Source of the DNA: Erodium maritimum
Taxonomy: Eukaryota > Streptophyta > Magnoliopsida > Geraniales > Geraniaceae
Length of the DNA stretch: 64,000 nt
Reading direction: 5' to 3'
Assembly (NCBI GenBank): GCA_963921825.1
Contig: OY997589.1
Coordinates: 82,940,523 to 83,004,522, forward strand
The notes under the pieces are model-generated. The model saw only the letters and a list, made by a program, of their open reading frames with translations, had not been told where the DNA came from and made no database searches. Numbering within the stretch: the stretch's first letter is position 1; every line of letters starts with the position of its first letter. The translations under genes and the position numbers were made by a program. Below, in pieces: positions 1 through 11,626 of the stretch.

Positions 1-943
1 TTATTCAACAAACATCTTTCACCTATAATACACAAGACATCAACTCAGAAAACTAGATCTTCTCAACCTCCCAAAAGATAGTTCTCTTCTTCAGCAACTC
101 GATTACACGTATATAAGGCATGTACATAGTGTTTGTTAGAATATAATTATAATTAGACATTCAACTATCTGAACTTTTAGTTGAGATGGTTCTCTAATAT
201 GAGGTCAGAGGTTGTTATCTCATGGAACCGGGTTCAAACCTTATTCTTCATAAAAATATTAATTTCTTCTCAATTTGTCCAAATTAGACCAACCTTATCT
301 CTCTTCTCAAATGAACTCATCTTCTGTTTAAAATATTTCATCTCTGAACTCCTAAACGGTGATGAATCTTTGGGTGTTATATATATAGCCATACAGAACA
401 AGCTAATAATGATCTGGTTTAACACACATCATGAGAAAATCTAAACTATTGATTCATAGATAACAAACACTAAAACATCTGACATCTAAAAATACTTAAC
501 ATAGATCTCTCTTGCTTAATACACAACAATAGCATTTAATATGTAAGATTGTAGGTTACAAATTGGATTTTGCAAACAAACTACAGTATCTATTCCTGAA
601 ACCTTGATAAAGCTTAAGAAGCAGAGCAACAGCAATCAGCAAGAGAGAAGAAGGAAAGTTCAAACAGCTAACATAATGCACTTCGATGACCTCTATCCTA
701 AAATATTACCAGTAGATACTAAAATACAAAAATGCTATTAGTCATGGGTCATTCTTTAACCATTCTTTTAAACTTTCCTTTGTTAACTATCATTGACTCA
801 TTGACCCACTTGTTGTGATCAAATATCGATTACCATGGTGCAGGTCACGAGGGTTTGGCGTTCCTCATGTTCCCTTTTTTGGGCCTTGGCCTGTTGTTTT
901 TGGGCTCATTGGTTTAATTTAATTTGTTTGTAAGCCTTTATGG
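1..943. other. AT-rich intergenic stretch, no gene seen
   Basis: No open frame of convincing length or composition, no recognisable protein motif and no clear repeat structure. A retroposon tail starts at its right edge. Confidence 0.6.
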
Positions 944-1740
944 TTTTTTTTTATCAACGAAAGCATATGATAAATTACCCTCTCCTGAGGAAGAAAAAAG
1001 TTACAAAAAAGACAATCTGTCTACAGATTGCAAGCGGAAGAACTGAAAACAAAAGTAAAGCAGTAAACATGGATGGGTACGCAGACCCAGTAGTGAAAGG
1101 GTACACAGACCCTGAGTGAATGGGTACGAAGACCCTGAGTGAGCGGGTACGTAGGCCCTGAGTGATTGGGTACGCAGCCCTGAGTGATTGGGTACGCAGA
1201 CCCTGAGTGAATGGGTACGCCGACCCTGAGTGTAAGTGAAAGGGTACGCCGACCCAAAGTGAAAGAGAATGGGTACGCAGACCCGTAGTGTAAGGGTACT
1301 CAGACCCTGAGTGAATGGGTACGTAGACCCGGAGTGCAAGGGTTCGTAGACCCTGAGAGAATGGGTACGCAAACCCAGAGTGAAATAGGGTACGCAGACC
1401 CAGAAGAGAATGGGCACGCAGACCCAGAGGTGCAAGGGTACGCAGACCCAGAAATGCAATGGTACGCAGACCCTGAAGTGTATGGGTACGCAGACCCTAA
1501 AGAGTGAAGGGGTACGCAGACCCAAGAAAGAAAAAGACGACTTAAAAAGGAGACTCACACCCGATCTTACGTGTTTTCTTCTACCGATAATATCGAGGAG
1601 AAGGGGAACGCTAGAGCAGAGCAGGCGAGTGAATGTCGAAAATAAACGGCAAAAAATCTCGAGACTCAGATTCCTAATCTATCAAAAATTGAACTTGATT
1701 TTGGCCTGAAACAACAAGGGCTCAAGCCTGACAAGAGGGA
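944..1740 (-). mobile_element. 3' part of a retroposon (minus strand) carrying a minisatellite
   Basis: A run of T at 944-952 followed by ATCAACGAAAGCATATGATAA reads on the minus strand as a LINE-like 3' end with a poly-A tail. Similar ends, TTATCANC.AAGCANTAT next to oligo-T, occur at 32608 and 60809, so this looks like a repeated retroposon 3' terminus. The 5' limit and a target duplication could not be found. The body is mostly the tandem array at 1075-1530. Confidence 0.4.
1075..1530. repeat. Minisatellite, about 19 copies of a 22-29 bp unit
   Basis: The unit is GGGTACGCAGACCC followed by a variable spacer such as TGAGTGAAT. I count about 19 degenerate copies; the 14-bp core is strongly kept and the spacer varies in length. 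Because the core lacks stops, several frames on both strands stay open (for example a 185-codon minus-strand frame over 1001-1558). Those frames are by-products of the repeat and not evidence of a gene. Confidence 0.9.
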
Positions 1741-1770
1741 GACACTTGTTTCCTTTATCAAAACAATACT

Positions 1771-2650
1771 GTCTTTTTTTATATATAGAAAGATTCATTA
1801 ATAATAAACTTTACATACCGAACTACAAACATCGAACAATACAACAACTCCCAGGTTGGTCTTTCCTATTGACTCTCCTAAGTGATCCGTCGATAAGGAG
1901 GCATGACATGACACTCAACCAGAGACAGCAACCACATCCACGGGATATATAAGATTCCGGTAGAGAGGACAAAACAAAAAACAAAACCTAATTGACCAAA
2001 TAAAAAACAACGAAAACTGAACTATTTGCGGCCGAGTGGAGATGGGATCGAGGCGAGGGGGCGGTAGGAGGCGCCGACGGGTGCATATCTGAACTACTTG
2101 AGGCGGGTACAAGGGATTTTTCAGGAGAGCACGAAAAGCAGGAGCACAACTGAGCGGCTAGGACTACGCATCTCCAACAGAAGATGGGAACAAATTTGCT
2201 CATCTGGCTAGAAGAGGAGTGTGGCGACAGAGAGGCTTGCCCGAAGTAGAACAGGTCAATGTTGAGCGGAGATAAGGTTGAGGAGGAAGCGGGCAAACGG
2301 CCATAAAGGTTTGGATAAAAGGCTAAGGATGGGATTGGGACAAAGAATCGTGAGGGTGGTATTGATCCGATTGGAGAGGGGCAGTGTGGGCGAGTGAGTC
2401 TTTTTTCTTTTCACCGATTTCTCTTTTGCAGGGTCAAAGACTAGCAAGTAGAGAATCGGGAACTTTTCCTGGGAGGAACCCTGATTCGTGTATATCCTCC
2501 CAAAACAACTAATGCAGTTCAAGTTTGGTCGCTTCACCCCCTAGATGCAGCATTTAGGCACTACGAACAGGACCTCCAGTTTCGTTTTCCAACCCCCAGC
2601 TTCCTTTATGCCTATGTGATGTTTAAATACCGTATATAACAATTTTTTGT
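1771..2650 (-). mobile_element. Possible retroposon fragment, minus strand
   Basis: Oligo-T at about 1771-1778 followed by ATATATAGAAAG resembles the tail of the minus-strand retroposon at 49712. To its right the minus strand is CT-rich and GC-rich, like the 5' leaders of other retroposons here. No protein domain is recognised and the boundaries are uncertain. Confidence 0.3.
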
Positions 2651-2671
2651 TAAAAGAACTGCGAACAAATC

Positions 2672-4765
2672 TGTCACGCCCCAAATCCGGTTTTGACCGG
2701 ACTCGAGACGTGAACTAGGAATAATAATTAAATAATAACTAAAAAGAAATTTAATAATGCAATCTCCGCGAAAAACTCAATTCAAATTCAAAGTTAAGAG
2801 TCAACCGCTCGTTTCAACAAAATAACAGAAAATATAGTTTGATACAAAGGGCAGTACGTCTCTAAAACACACAATCTCCCGAAACCTCAAGGATCTCCCG
2901 AGCCCTGGGACCATCTCTAGGTCTACTCATCAAGGAAACTTATACAAACAGTAAACATGAAGGGGGTGAGCTTACACTCAATAGGAAAAAGTAGGAAAGT
3001 AAAAAGAACCCCCGCTTTTACAACAAAAGTTCCGATTAGTACGATTATCCAAAAGACACCACAATCAGAGATCAACAAGAACTGCAATGCTTAATCAAAC
3101 AGTGACTCAAAAGAGCTTAACGGGAAACCAGTTTATTCACCAATAGAACCAACTAAGGAAACACAAGGATACTGTAATATAGATAATTTAAACAGTTGGA
3201 CTTAGATCCACACACAAACCAACACATCGTACCAGAATCCCCTCGGTCACGATGAGACACATATCTTCGGGGCTCCTGGAAATATTCCCACAAGGAACAC
3301 ATATCGTCGGGGCTCCCGGAAGTGCCTCCAAAGGAACACAGATCATCGGGGTGAAACAAGACATCCTCCCGGAAATGTCCTCAAAGGAACACATATCATC
3401 GGGGTGCAAAACCACAGACTCCGCTCCACATACAACCAACGAATCATACAGGAACGCCCCTCGATCCAGAGGAGACACATATCATCGAGGCTCCCGGAAA
3501 TGTTCCCAAGGAACACATATCATCGGGGCTCCCGGAAATGTCCTCAAAGGAACACATATCATCGGGGTGGAACAAGTAATATATCACATCGGAAACAACA
3601 CACAAGCATAGAACAAGTATTCAAGGCAATTCAATCATCACGCACAACTCAACAAATATATCGTACCAGAATATTCCCTCGGTCTATATATCTTCCCGGA
3701 AACGAACATCGGGTTAAAACACAATACCGGAAACGCAACAACACCCGAACGGTGTTAAGCACGAAATTCACGAACAACCGGGCTTAGAACACCTGAACCC
3801 CGAATGCACGGTTCCCAGTGCACGGCCCCCGAGGCACGAGACCCCATGCACGGATCTCGAGGCACGATTCCCGAGGTGCCAAACCGTGTTCCCCAAATTC
3901 CAGCGAGCCTCTGGAATTTGGAGAAAAAATTTCTTTTTCTCCAAATTCGTCCAAAAGTGTTTTAGGTCCTTAATCCAACAAGTTTCATCAAAAGCCCCTT
4001 TATATTAGTCCCAATTTTACATTTTCCCCATATCTCCAAGTTAGGGTTTCAACTCCAATCTTCAATTCCAACGTTTTCTTTACATCTCCTTATAATTCCA
4101 AGTTTGTCTTCTTGTTTCCAACCACACCCACTCCAAAAAAAGTTGATTCATACAAGACCCACAGATTTTAGTTGCTCAAAAACGAAAATAAAAGAGTTCC
4201 TACCGTAGGGAATGAAGAGAGGAGAAGGAATATGGAAGAAAAATGGAATTTCGATGAAGAAATGGAGCTTGGATGAGCTTTCTTCTTCTTCTTCTTCCTT
4301 GAGCAACAATGAAGGTCTCCAAGCTCTTTCTCTCTCTATAGGTTCGGCTAACAAGGTGAGAATGAGCTGAAATTTGTGTCTCATGTGCTCTTTAACCTAA
4401 AGTGGAGAAACCAAATAGCCCATTTTGTCTTGTTTCACCTTTTTGGGAAAAAGTAAGGGCACAAGGGTCTTTTCCCACCTCTTTTCTCCCTTTTAATTAA
4501 ATAATGCCAAATGTCCACATGATGTCATTTCCAATTAAAATAATCTCAGCCGCTTATTTTATTCGATAAAATAATTCGATTCGAGCCCCTATTTGACCAA
4601 ATTTGACTTTTTCCGCGAAGACCATTTTTCGAATGGAAACGACCCAACTAAGCTAACCGTGACGACGACTAAGCTTTTTGGGCCCCGAAAATGTCCCGTA
4701 TGACTTCCGGAGTCATCGGTTGACTTTTCCGGTTCGACAAGGATTGACCGAGGGCGGTTCTTACA
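2672..4765 (-). mobile_element. Solo LTR A of the window's dominant LTR family (2094 bp)
   Basis: Read on the minus strand it begins TGTAAGAACCGCC and ends GGGGCGTGACA, a TG...CA unit. A perfect 5-bp target duplication AAATC flanks it (2667-2671 and 4766-4770). The loop hairpin (read as TGAGTGTAAGCTCA) is at 2967-2980, about 295 nt from the 3' end; its closing pair is a U-G wobble. A candidate splice donor CTACG|GTAGG lies at 4204/4203 on the minus strand; the acceptor position reads TATAAG and is probably lost. Variable block 1 (GCACGG-rich) is about 3790-3880; variable block 2 is the expanded array at 3245-3570. No internal retrotransposon region is attached. Confidence 0.93.
3245..3570. 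repeat. Tandem array of about 36-45 bp units inside LTR A
   Basis: Units contain GGAACACATATCATCGGGG followed by CTCCCGGAAATGTCCTCAAA, repeated about six or seven times with some degenerate or interrupted copies. The equivalent place in LTRs B, E and H holds only one or two copies (CCGATGATATGTGCCC), so the array is a local expansion. Frames of 96-127 codons that cross it are side effects of the repeat. Confidence 0.8.
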
Positions 4766-4793
4766 AAATCTGTTATGTGTCTATTCTTCCATA

Positions 4794-5092
4794 GCGGGGG
4801 AGATTGTTAGAGTTAATCTTGTTATTTATGTTATTATTATATTATTATTGTTAAGATGGGTAATATTATAAAATAGCATACTGATAGGTTTTTGTTGTTA
4901 GTGGACAAAGCGTGATAAGATTAAATTGATTGATAAAAATATGGAACCAAAATAAGTGGCACATGATTAGTACCTAATTGCTATTTTTGTCAAAAATTGT
5001 TGTTCTTTGTAATATATAAATGGAGAAGTACGATAGAGAAGAACACCCATTGTTATTCATGGGCCTTGTTATTCATGTATTGTTTTTTGGAT
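4794..5092 (+). mobile_element. Copia-type polypurine tract and start of a 3' LTR
   Basis: GCGGGGGAGAT at 4794-4804 followed directly by TGTTAGAGTTAATC is the usual arrangement of a plant Copia polypurine tract and 3' LTR start (LTR from 4805). The LTR is cut by the Mutator-like element at 5103 and may continue after 6181; its true 3' end was not found. No Copia coding sequence lies upstream, where LTR A and older repeats sit instead. Confidence 0.5.
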
Positions 5093-5102
5093 TCTCTCGT
5101 AT

Positions 5103-6170
5103 GAGAAGAAATCTATTGAGAATCACTCTTAACATAGAAACTATGAGAACCAATCCTAACCACACACATTTAAGATCCAACATTCACCATGATGCCACAT
5201 CATCATCTCAATTCTACCATAGTTCACGCCTATTTCATCTATTCTCATACAAGCAAGGGCATAATTGTAATAGCATGGTGTCATGTGTACAATTGTCCAT
5301 TTTTTTCCACTAATTCACTAATTTAATATTTCCCGATTCATTTGAACTCCGATTAACTTCAAACTTGCGCCAATATTTTTCTTTTTTCAAGGGCTTTAAA
5401 TCAAGATCAGTCATGAATATATTTTGAAGCACGAAAATAAAAATTTATATCAAGGTGATAAAAATAATGTTGAGCGTTGATAAATTTTCACTAATAAATG
5501 TTTTATATCGTACTACCAAACTAGTGCTAAATGTTGATAAAAAAACATGTAATGAGGTGATAAGAAACAAATAATGAGGTGATAAAAAACATTTTCAATT
5601 TTGATAATAAGTGTGATACACTAGAGTTTAACGTTGATAAAAAAAACTTGTGATGAGGTGATAAAAAACACGTAATTCAATGATAAATCTAGTGTTTAGT
5701 GTTGATAAAACTGGTGTTCATAAAAAGCACGTGATGAGGTGATAAAATCATGATCAGTTTTGGAAAATGAGGTGATAAAACCAGTGTAAAGTGTTGATAA
5801 ATCCAGAGCAAAGTGTTGATAAAAATTACCCAGATTTTTTTTTAAAAAAAATCTACCACGAAATAATTTTTTTTCGTGCTTCAAAATATATTCATGACTG
5901 ATCTTGATTGAAAGCCCTTTAAAATGGCGCAAGTTTGAAGCCAATCGGAGTTCAAACGAAGCGGGAAAAATTAAATTAGTGAATTGGTTAAAAAAAATAA
6001 CATGATAGTTTTACTAAAAAGCCCTTACCACTTACTAAAAAGTGCTGTTTTTTTGCAGTCAACAAGTCAACCACTCAATTGCATCTCATCCATCCATTCC
6101 TAAAATGGATGACTTAGATTGGTTCTCGCGGTTCCTACGTTAAAACATGGTTCTCACCAGATTTCTCCTC
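5103..6170. mobile_element. Non-autonomous Mutator-like element, copy 1 (1068 bp)
   Basis: Long inverted arms: GAGAAGAAATCT at the left end pairs with GAGGAGAAATCT (reverse complement) at the right end, and the match resumes over more than 100 bp further in (about 5300-5440 against 5850-5990). A perfect 10-bp target duplication TCTCTCGTAT lies at 5093-5102 and 6171-6180; 9-11 bp is typical of Mutator-like elements. The middle (5450-5830) is a degenerate array of GTGATAAA and GTTGATAAA words. No transposase frame is present. Confidence 0.85.
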
Positions 6171-6180
6171 TCTCTCGTAT

Positions 6181-7361
6181 TATGTCATTATTGTTGAGTT
6201 TATTTTTTTGTTAAGAGAGTAAGTATTTAGCTTACGCATTATTAATAGATTCCATGAGTTCTGTTAGAATTTTCTCGAAAACCCTGGCCCTGTCGACCAG
6301 CCATCCTATATGGCGGCGCTCCTCCCGGCATTGATCTGGTGTGACCTCCTCCCCTAGTAATATGCCGGGTCATCCTCCAATCTCGAATTCCTTGATCTTC
6401 CGAACGTCTCCATCAGGGTGATAAACGGACAATGATAATTTTAGAAAGTTAGGAGGGCCGGATGAAACGTTTTTATATCTATGTATGTAAGTGATAATCA
6501 CATTTTTATATCTATGTTGTGTGCTCTTCTCTTGGTCTTTGAGGTTTTCTCTATTTCTTTCTATGAAGCTCTTCTGCTTCGCTCTTCCCATTTCCGTCTG
6601 TAGCGCCTCCTTCAATAATCCACTATCCTCGATCAACCACCATGAATCGGGAAGGGATCACAATAGCCTCCATCCATTCTCTCTACAACTCCTCCGTTTA
6701 CCATCCTCACCATATAGTCTTCGTCTGTCGCCCTCTGTTGAAGTGGTGAGATAGAATGATAGGGTTTTGAGAAAGATGAAGTTATCTCAGGAACCTTTAG
6801 TTGGCCCTATTGTACTAGTACCACCTCTGCCTTCTGAGCCGCTTCCGCCTCCTATGCTACCTCTGCCTTCATCTCCAACGCCACCGTCCCAAAAGATGCT
6901 GCTTCCTACACCGCCAACATTGCCGCCTCTAACACCATCGCCACCTCCTCCTCCATCTCCTCTCGCGCCTTTGCTTCAAGGGTAGAGATCACTGGCGATC
7001 TACTACTCCACCACCGCTTGTGGTGGCCTCACCTCAGCCCCACGCCTCCTACCTCACTCTACGGATCACTAGTTTTATCGGGAGGACAAGAAATGCTCTG
7101 TTAACGAAATAAGTCTGATCCCGTTCATTAGGCATCTCCGCACAAGGTTCACTCAGCCACTTGATCTAAATCAAGATTGGGAGCAATACATATTTACTGA
7201 TATAGATAACTGATAAATATCCTTACAAACAACAACGTACACTCCATCAAAAGGTGCAGTAGAATAGGACTAAACCCAGGAGAAGTATTTACCATCCATT
7301 ATAAGCAAACCATGAGACAACCATGAAACATGATCATCAATTATCGTCATCATCCTCCGAT
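6181..7361. other. Intergenic sequence without a supported gene
   Basis: The left part may be the rest of the interrupted Copia LTR. A short frame at 6767-6985 reads as a proline-rich string, but it is made of CCN/CCT simple repeats and has no domain, so I do not call it a gene. The right end is the 3' flank of the first BAHD pseudogene. Confidence 0.5.
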
Positions 7362-8227
7362 TCAAGGGCACGTACTTGTGCTCAAAATAGCGAACTCAAG
7401 AAGCTCAGGATCGGTCTCAAAGAAGATCATGTCCTCTTCAGGCAAGCTTACCAAAACCTCAATCCCATCCCCGTCTCTAGTATCCGTCATCATGACCAAA
7501 TTATTCATGTTCATGTTAACGGGGCTGATCCATGTCGGCCTACCCCACCCGAAGTCGAGCTCGTACCATCCGAATCTGCACCAACTCGTGAAAAAATAAA
7601 AATTCACATCTTTTCTCAAGGTCAAGGCTCGAACCTTTTTAACATCCTCCAAAATCATCGTCCTATATATAGCTGCTTTCGAGTCTCGCAACTTTGTCAC
7701 ATAACTACGTGTCGTATCTCTCAACCCTTGACTAAGCCGAGCGGCCAAATTTTGTAGCTCGTTACGGTCGTCGGACTCCGTAAGATTTAGAATTATCATA
7801 TTCCCGAGAGAATTCTCCGGCAACGGTGGCTCAACCCTTGTGCGAAAGTTCATGGAGTGAGATACTACGGACGGCCTTGTCTCGTGCCCAAGTTTTTTGG
7901 TCACGGCGTTGATTATGCACTTCCAAATGAGCGCCGTCACAGCAGCTACGCGCGTGGGCCTTTTTGTACCCGCGCTTGATGATTTGTCCCTTAGAGCGGC
8001 GATCTTGGCGGATTGAAACACGAACCTCCTCGTGCTACACGCGCACACCTCGCGACGCTCTGCCGGAGGCATGGTCGCAGGGATCGCCGGGAAGCGGGAG
8101 GCTATTACGTTCAAGTCTGGCCCCGCTAACTCTGTATCTCCACGCGCTGCCGCCGCCCACCTTTTGACAAACGCGCGCATGGCCCATCCGTCAAACAGTA
8201 TGTGACTGAAGCACGCGCCAATAGCCT
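7362..8227 (-). pseudogene. BAHD acyltransferase 1, C-terminal two thirds, split by LTR B
   Basis: Encodes the C-terminal part of a BAHD acyl-CoA-dependent O-acyltransferase, a cytosolic family. The catalytic HxxxD motif (HILFD, codons at 8190-8204) and the structural DFGWG motif (7542-7556) are both intact. The missing N-terminal third lies at 11004-11437 on the same strand, beyond LTR B. The coding frame runs on into the LTR to 8297, but homology to the paralogue at 24920 stops at 8227. Compared with that paralogue the C-terminal tail is shifted and ends early: the acidic SEDDDDN tail is replaced by STSTCP and a stop. Apart from the insertion there are few lesions, so inactivation may be recent. 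The substrate is unknown. Confidence 0.9.
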
Positions 8228-11003
8228 TGTAAAACCCGCTTCGTTTAAAAGCGTAGTAAAGTGCAACTTGAATCGTCGAGGTGTGAATTTGCAACAAATA
8301 AATTTTGAGAAGGAAAAATCAAAAAAAAAAAAGGAAGAAAGAAGAAAGGGAATTGTTTTGGGTCAGCCTCTTTGCGATTGGGCCGAGACTCATGGCCCAG
8401 CACGCAAGTCTCAGCCCAGTCTCGCGAAACCCTATCACTCAAAAAGGGAAAACGCGTCGTTCCAGTGTCATTTACGCGCACGCGACCCGAGGAGCCGACC
8501 TCTCTCTCCCTTCCTTCTCGCGTTCACTCCTCCTCACGCGAACCAGGGCCGCCACCGTCTGCAGCTCCGGCCACCTCTCCCACCAGCATCATCATTCTTC
8601 TTCGCCGCCCTCACGCTTGTACCGAGCTCGTTCCGGACCCAAACCCACCGGAATCGATGCTGCCTCGCCGGATAACGGTCGGATTCGAGGCCTCCGAGTT
8701 CGTGTCAGCGGCAGCAACCGAGGACCGAGGAGGGTCCGTCCTCCCTCGATGTTTCTTCTCTTCCCCGACCCCGTTTTACCCAGAATCACCTCAGGCCGGA
8801 CTGGGTTGGACGGGAATAGCGAGAATCGACGCCGGCGACCACCTCTCACGCCAGATCTGAGACAGGAAAGGATGGGTCGCGCGTCGACTACCATTGCTCC
8901 TCCCTGACGCTCGCTCAGCCTCGAAAACCCCTTCTCCGAGCTTCCCTGCCTCCACGCCGTACTTCTGACGCCGGAGACTCGCCGGGGAACTCACAGGAGC
9001 TCGCTGGCTCGCCGACTCGTCCTCAGCTCCGGTGAGAATTGGCAGGGATGGGCCTTAGGCCAGACGGGCTTTGGGCCAGCTCTGGTTTTGGGCCAGAAGA
9101 GAACCAGACCGAGAAGGCCTTGGGCCCGTGGGAAGAGTCGGGCCAGCCATACCAGAAGACGGGCTTGGGCCCAGTTCACTTCGCGGGTCAGGCCATGCTC
9201 AACAGTGGGTCTGGATCCGAACCGGGTCGGGTCTGGACCGGGTCAGGGCCTGGATCCGGGTCAACCCAAGGCATTTAAAACCATTTTAAAAACCAGATTA
9301 ATTAATCAACTTGATTTAATTAAAGGTGAGATTTTGGTGATTGGACTTAAGCATCTAAGGACCTTGGGACGTTTATCTTTATTAATTTGGACATTTTATG
9401 TGTCAAACCTAGACGAGACTTTGCCCGAGAGCGAAGATTTTGGACCCGAGCTAGAAGAGCAAAGATCACGCCGAGACTCGAGTGAAGAACGGAGTAGTGA
9501 CCACCGGGCTTCATCAAAGCGTTGAGGGCAAGACCTCGAGGTAGGGAAAGCCTTAACCTCTCGTTTATGATGCTTAGTATGCATGCGAGGTTAATAAAAT
9601 TGGAAGAGGTCCTAGATATGCATATAGGATGCGAATAACTACCTTTATCGTCTTTCAATTGCTAATAACCGGAAGAGTCTAGTGGTGACCGATTAGGATG
9701 CCAATCACTAGTGTAATTCGCTTTCAATACTTGGGATATGATTGTCTGGTAGAGGAGCCTTGGCAAAGCCCTCGGATTAGTTGCGTGATAGGATCACATG
9801 CTTGGTTGTTGATTGCTTAGTGGATAGGCTAAAGAGTCTAATGAAACTAGCGAAATTGCATGCTTGAATGCTCTTTTGAAGGCTTTATGATTTAGTTGAT
9901 CATACTCGTATTTGCTCGTTTATTGTATTCGGTTGATTACTTGTTTTACTTGATTGGTTGTTGGGGGTATCGAGTATGACTGGTTGTACCGAGCGGTGCA
10001 ATCAGGTGATCGATGCCCCGGTGGTTCGAAACTGGTAAGTGAACGGTAAGTTGGGATTGTGTATTTGGTGTGCTATGGTTGTGTGATTCGTGTTCTATGT
10101 GTTGTGGTGAATTGGTGATGGTTGAACCGTGATCCGTGTACTTCGTGTTGTGGTGAATTGGTGATGGTTGAACTGTGACCCGTGTACTTTGTGTTGTGGT
10201 GAATTGGTGATGGTTGAGCCGTGTGTGGACTTGGATTGGTGGTTGTTGAGCTTGTATTACTTCATATTTCGGTTGAGTGCGCTATTCAATTATTAACTGC
10301 TTATCATTAAATTGCCCACGTGTGCGCTTCCTATGGGGGTATGGCCCTGGGTTCCCGATGATCTAAAATCCCTTGGAGACGTTTCTGAGACTTCCGACGA
10401 TATGTGCCCTGAAGGGTGTTTCCGATAGTCTCAATGATATGCGTCTCCTCTGGATTGGAGGGAAAATCCGAGAGGACACATAAGATGTGGATCGGAGGGT
10501 GGTGACTTCATGTGCCACGGCATTGGTTGGTTATTCTATCGTCTTTGATTGTTAAGAACTATATGTTAACTTTATCAATGAATTTACTTGTAATGTTATG
10601 AACTACCTTGTGGATTGTGTTGGTGAATTATGGATCTTGTGGGCATTGCCGTTGATGCTTTGAGTTTGAGGTTCCCTATGTTATGCGTTTTCCCTACTGA
10701 GCGTAAGCTCACCCCTATGTTTTACTGTTGTGTCTACAGGCTTGAGTGAGGAGTAGAAGCTTGGGCGCTTCTCGGTGTGGGTACTTGTTAGCGACTTCGT
10801 ACTTTACATTTTTATGGTTTGAACCAAACAGTGGAGAATTATTATTACACCCCTAAAGGGTTATTTATGTTTTGAACTACAATTGTGGATTCGAGTTGGT
10901 CATTGGAGTTTTCTGGAACTTGATTTAGATTGTTATTTCATTTATTTATATTTTTACTAGTCATGCCTCGAGTCCGGGCAAGAACCGGATTTGGGGCGTG
11001 ACA
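8228..11003 (+). mobile_element. Solo LTR B inserted in BAHD gene 1 (2776 bp)
   Basis: Starts TGTAAAACCCGCTTCG and ends TTTGGGGCGTGACA. It has the GTAA hairpin at 10698-10711 and a putative acceptor TCTACAG|G ending at 10739. A candidate donor CTCCG|GTGAG is at 9031/9032. Variable block 1 (CCGGGTC-type words) is about 9205-9265. Unlike most family members it has no matching 5-bp duplication: the left flank is AGCCT and the right flank GTGGC. Its 5' end resembles F and G more than A, C, E and H. A short frame reads through the left junction from the acyltransferase. Confidence 0.85.
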
Positions 11004-11437
11004 GTGGCGCCGCACTCGAGCACGTTGGCTTGGACACGCATGAGGGGGCGGGCCCCACTTTGGTCCGGGAGCAACTTACGGAGAACATTGTCGTGATCGG
11101 GGCGTCCGAGGATGTTCAAGAGACGGTGTCCTTTGACTTTCGCTTCCACGAAGTCAACGCCGCTATCATCGCAGTCCACGTAATGCTCGGCCTTGACAAG
11201 TGTTCCTGCCACGGGGTAGAACCGGACAAATGCTTTGGACAGCGACAGCTTCAACTTCGTTATTCGGTCGGAGCAGCTGCTTTGGCCGCCGGCGGGATAG
11301 AAAAGAAGGACTGGCGTGTAGATGTCGAGCATGAACTGGTCGAAGACCGAGAGACTGAATCTTTTTAGGCCGTCGGGGGTCGGAGAGGATGGCTTGATGG
11401 TTTCTGTATGGACGATCTCTATCTCCATTATAGTCAA
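11004..11437 (-). pseudogene. BAHD acyltransferase 1, N-terminal third
   Basis: Starts with an ATG at 11437 and carries the N-terminal signature of clade III vinorine-synthase-like BAHD enzymes (ETIKPSSPTP, then DQFMLDIYTPVLLFYPAGG). It stops being homologous exactly at the LTR B edge, within the codons for ECGA just before the catalytic HxxxD segment found at 7362-8227. The two halves share a reading frame across the LTR and match the intact paralogue at 24920-26218 in order and orientation. Upstream (11438-11530) short stretches such as CAAGTTATAGGTAGA match the upstream regions of the other two copies. Confidence 0.9.
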
Positions 11438-11626
11438 AGGTTCTTAATTCTTATGAGCTTTTGATTGTGTTTCAAGTAATGGGCATAGCACTTCGATCGT
11501 CTTTCAAGTTATAGGTAGACCTAGTGGACATATTTGTTAGTCTTAGTGCTCGTAGTTCAATCCTAAATGTCCAAATGTATATATCATCGTTAGCAATAAA
11601 ATTAAAGCGGCTTTATATTACTTATG

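Noticed and set aside
1001-1558. 185-codon minus-strand frame with repeated RVCVPxHS motifs
   Set aside because: It is fully explained by the minisatellite; several frames on both strands are open for the same reason and there is no non-repeat domain.
3245-3570. CRISPR-like array
   Set aside because: Spacers are not unique sequence, unit lengths vary, the setting is a plant LTR and there are no cas genes.
3188-3787. Frames of 96-127 codons in both directions
   Set aside because: They lie in the tandem array of LTR A and vanish in the sister LTRs.
5103-6170. Helitron
   Set aside because: No CTRR end with a 3' hairpin, while long inverted arms and a 10-bp target duplication fit a Mutator-like element.
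6767-6985. Proline-rich 72-codon frame
   Set aside because: Low-complexity CCN/CCT repeat, no domain, no conserved neighbour, no clear promoter.
7323-7757. 144-codon plus-strand frame
   Set aside because: Antisense shadow of BAHD gene 1; the DFGWG motif is on the other strand. The same holds for plus-strand frames at 24882-25286, 25769-26224 and 10991-11368.
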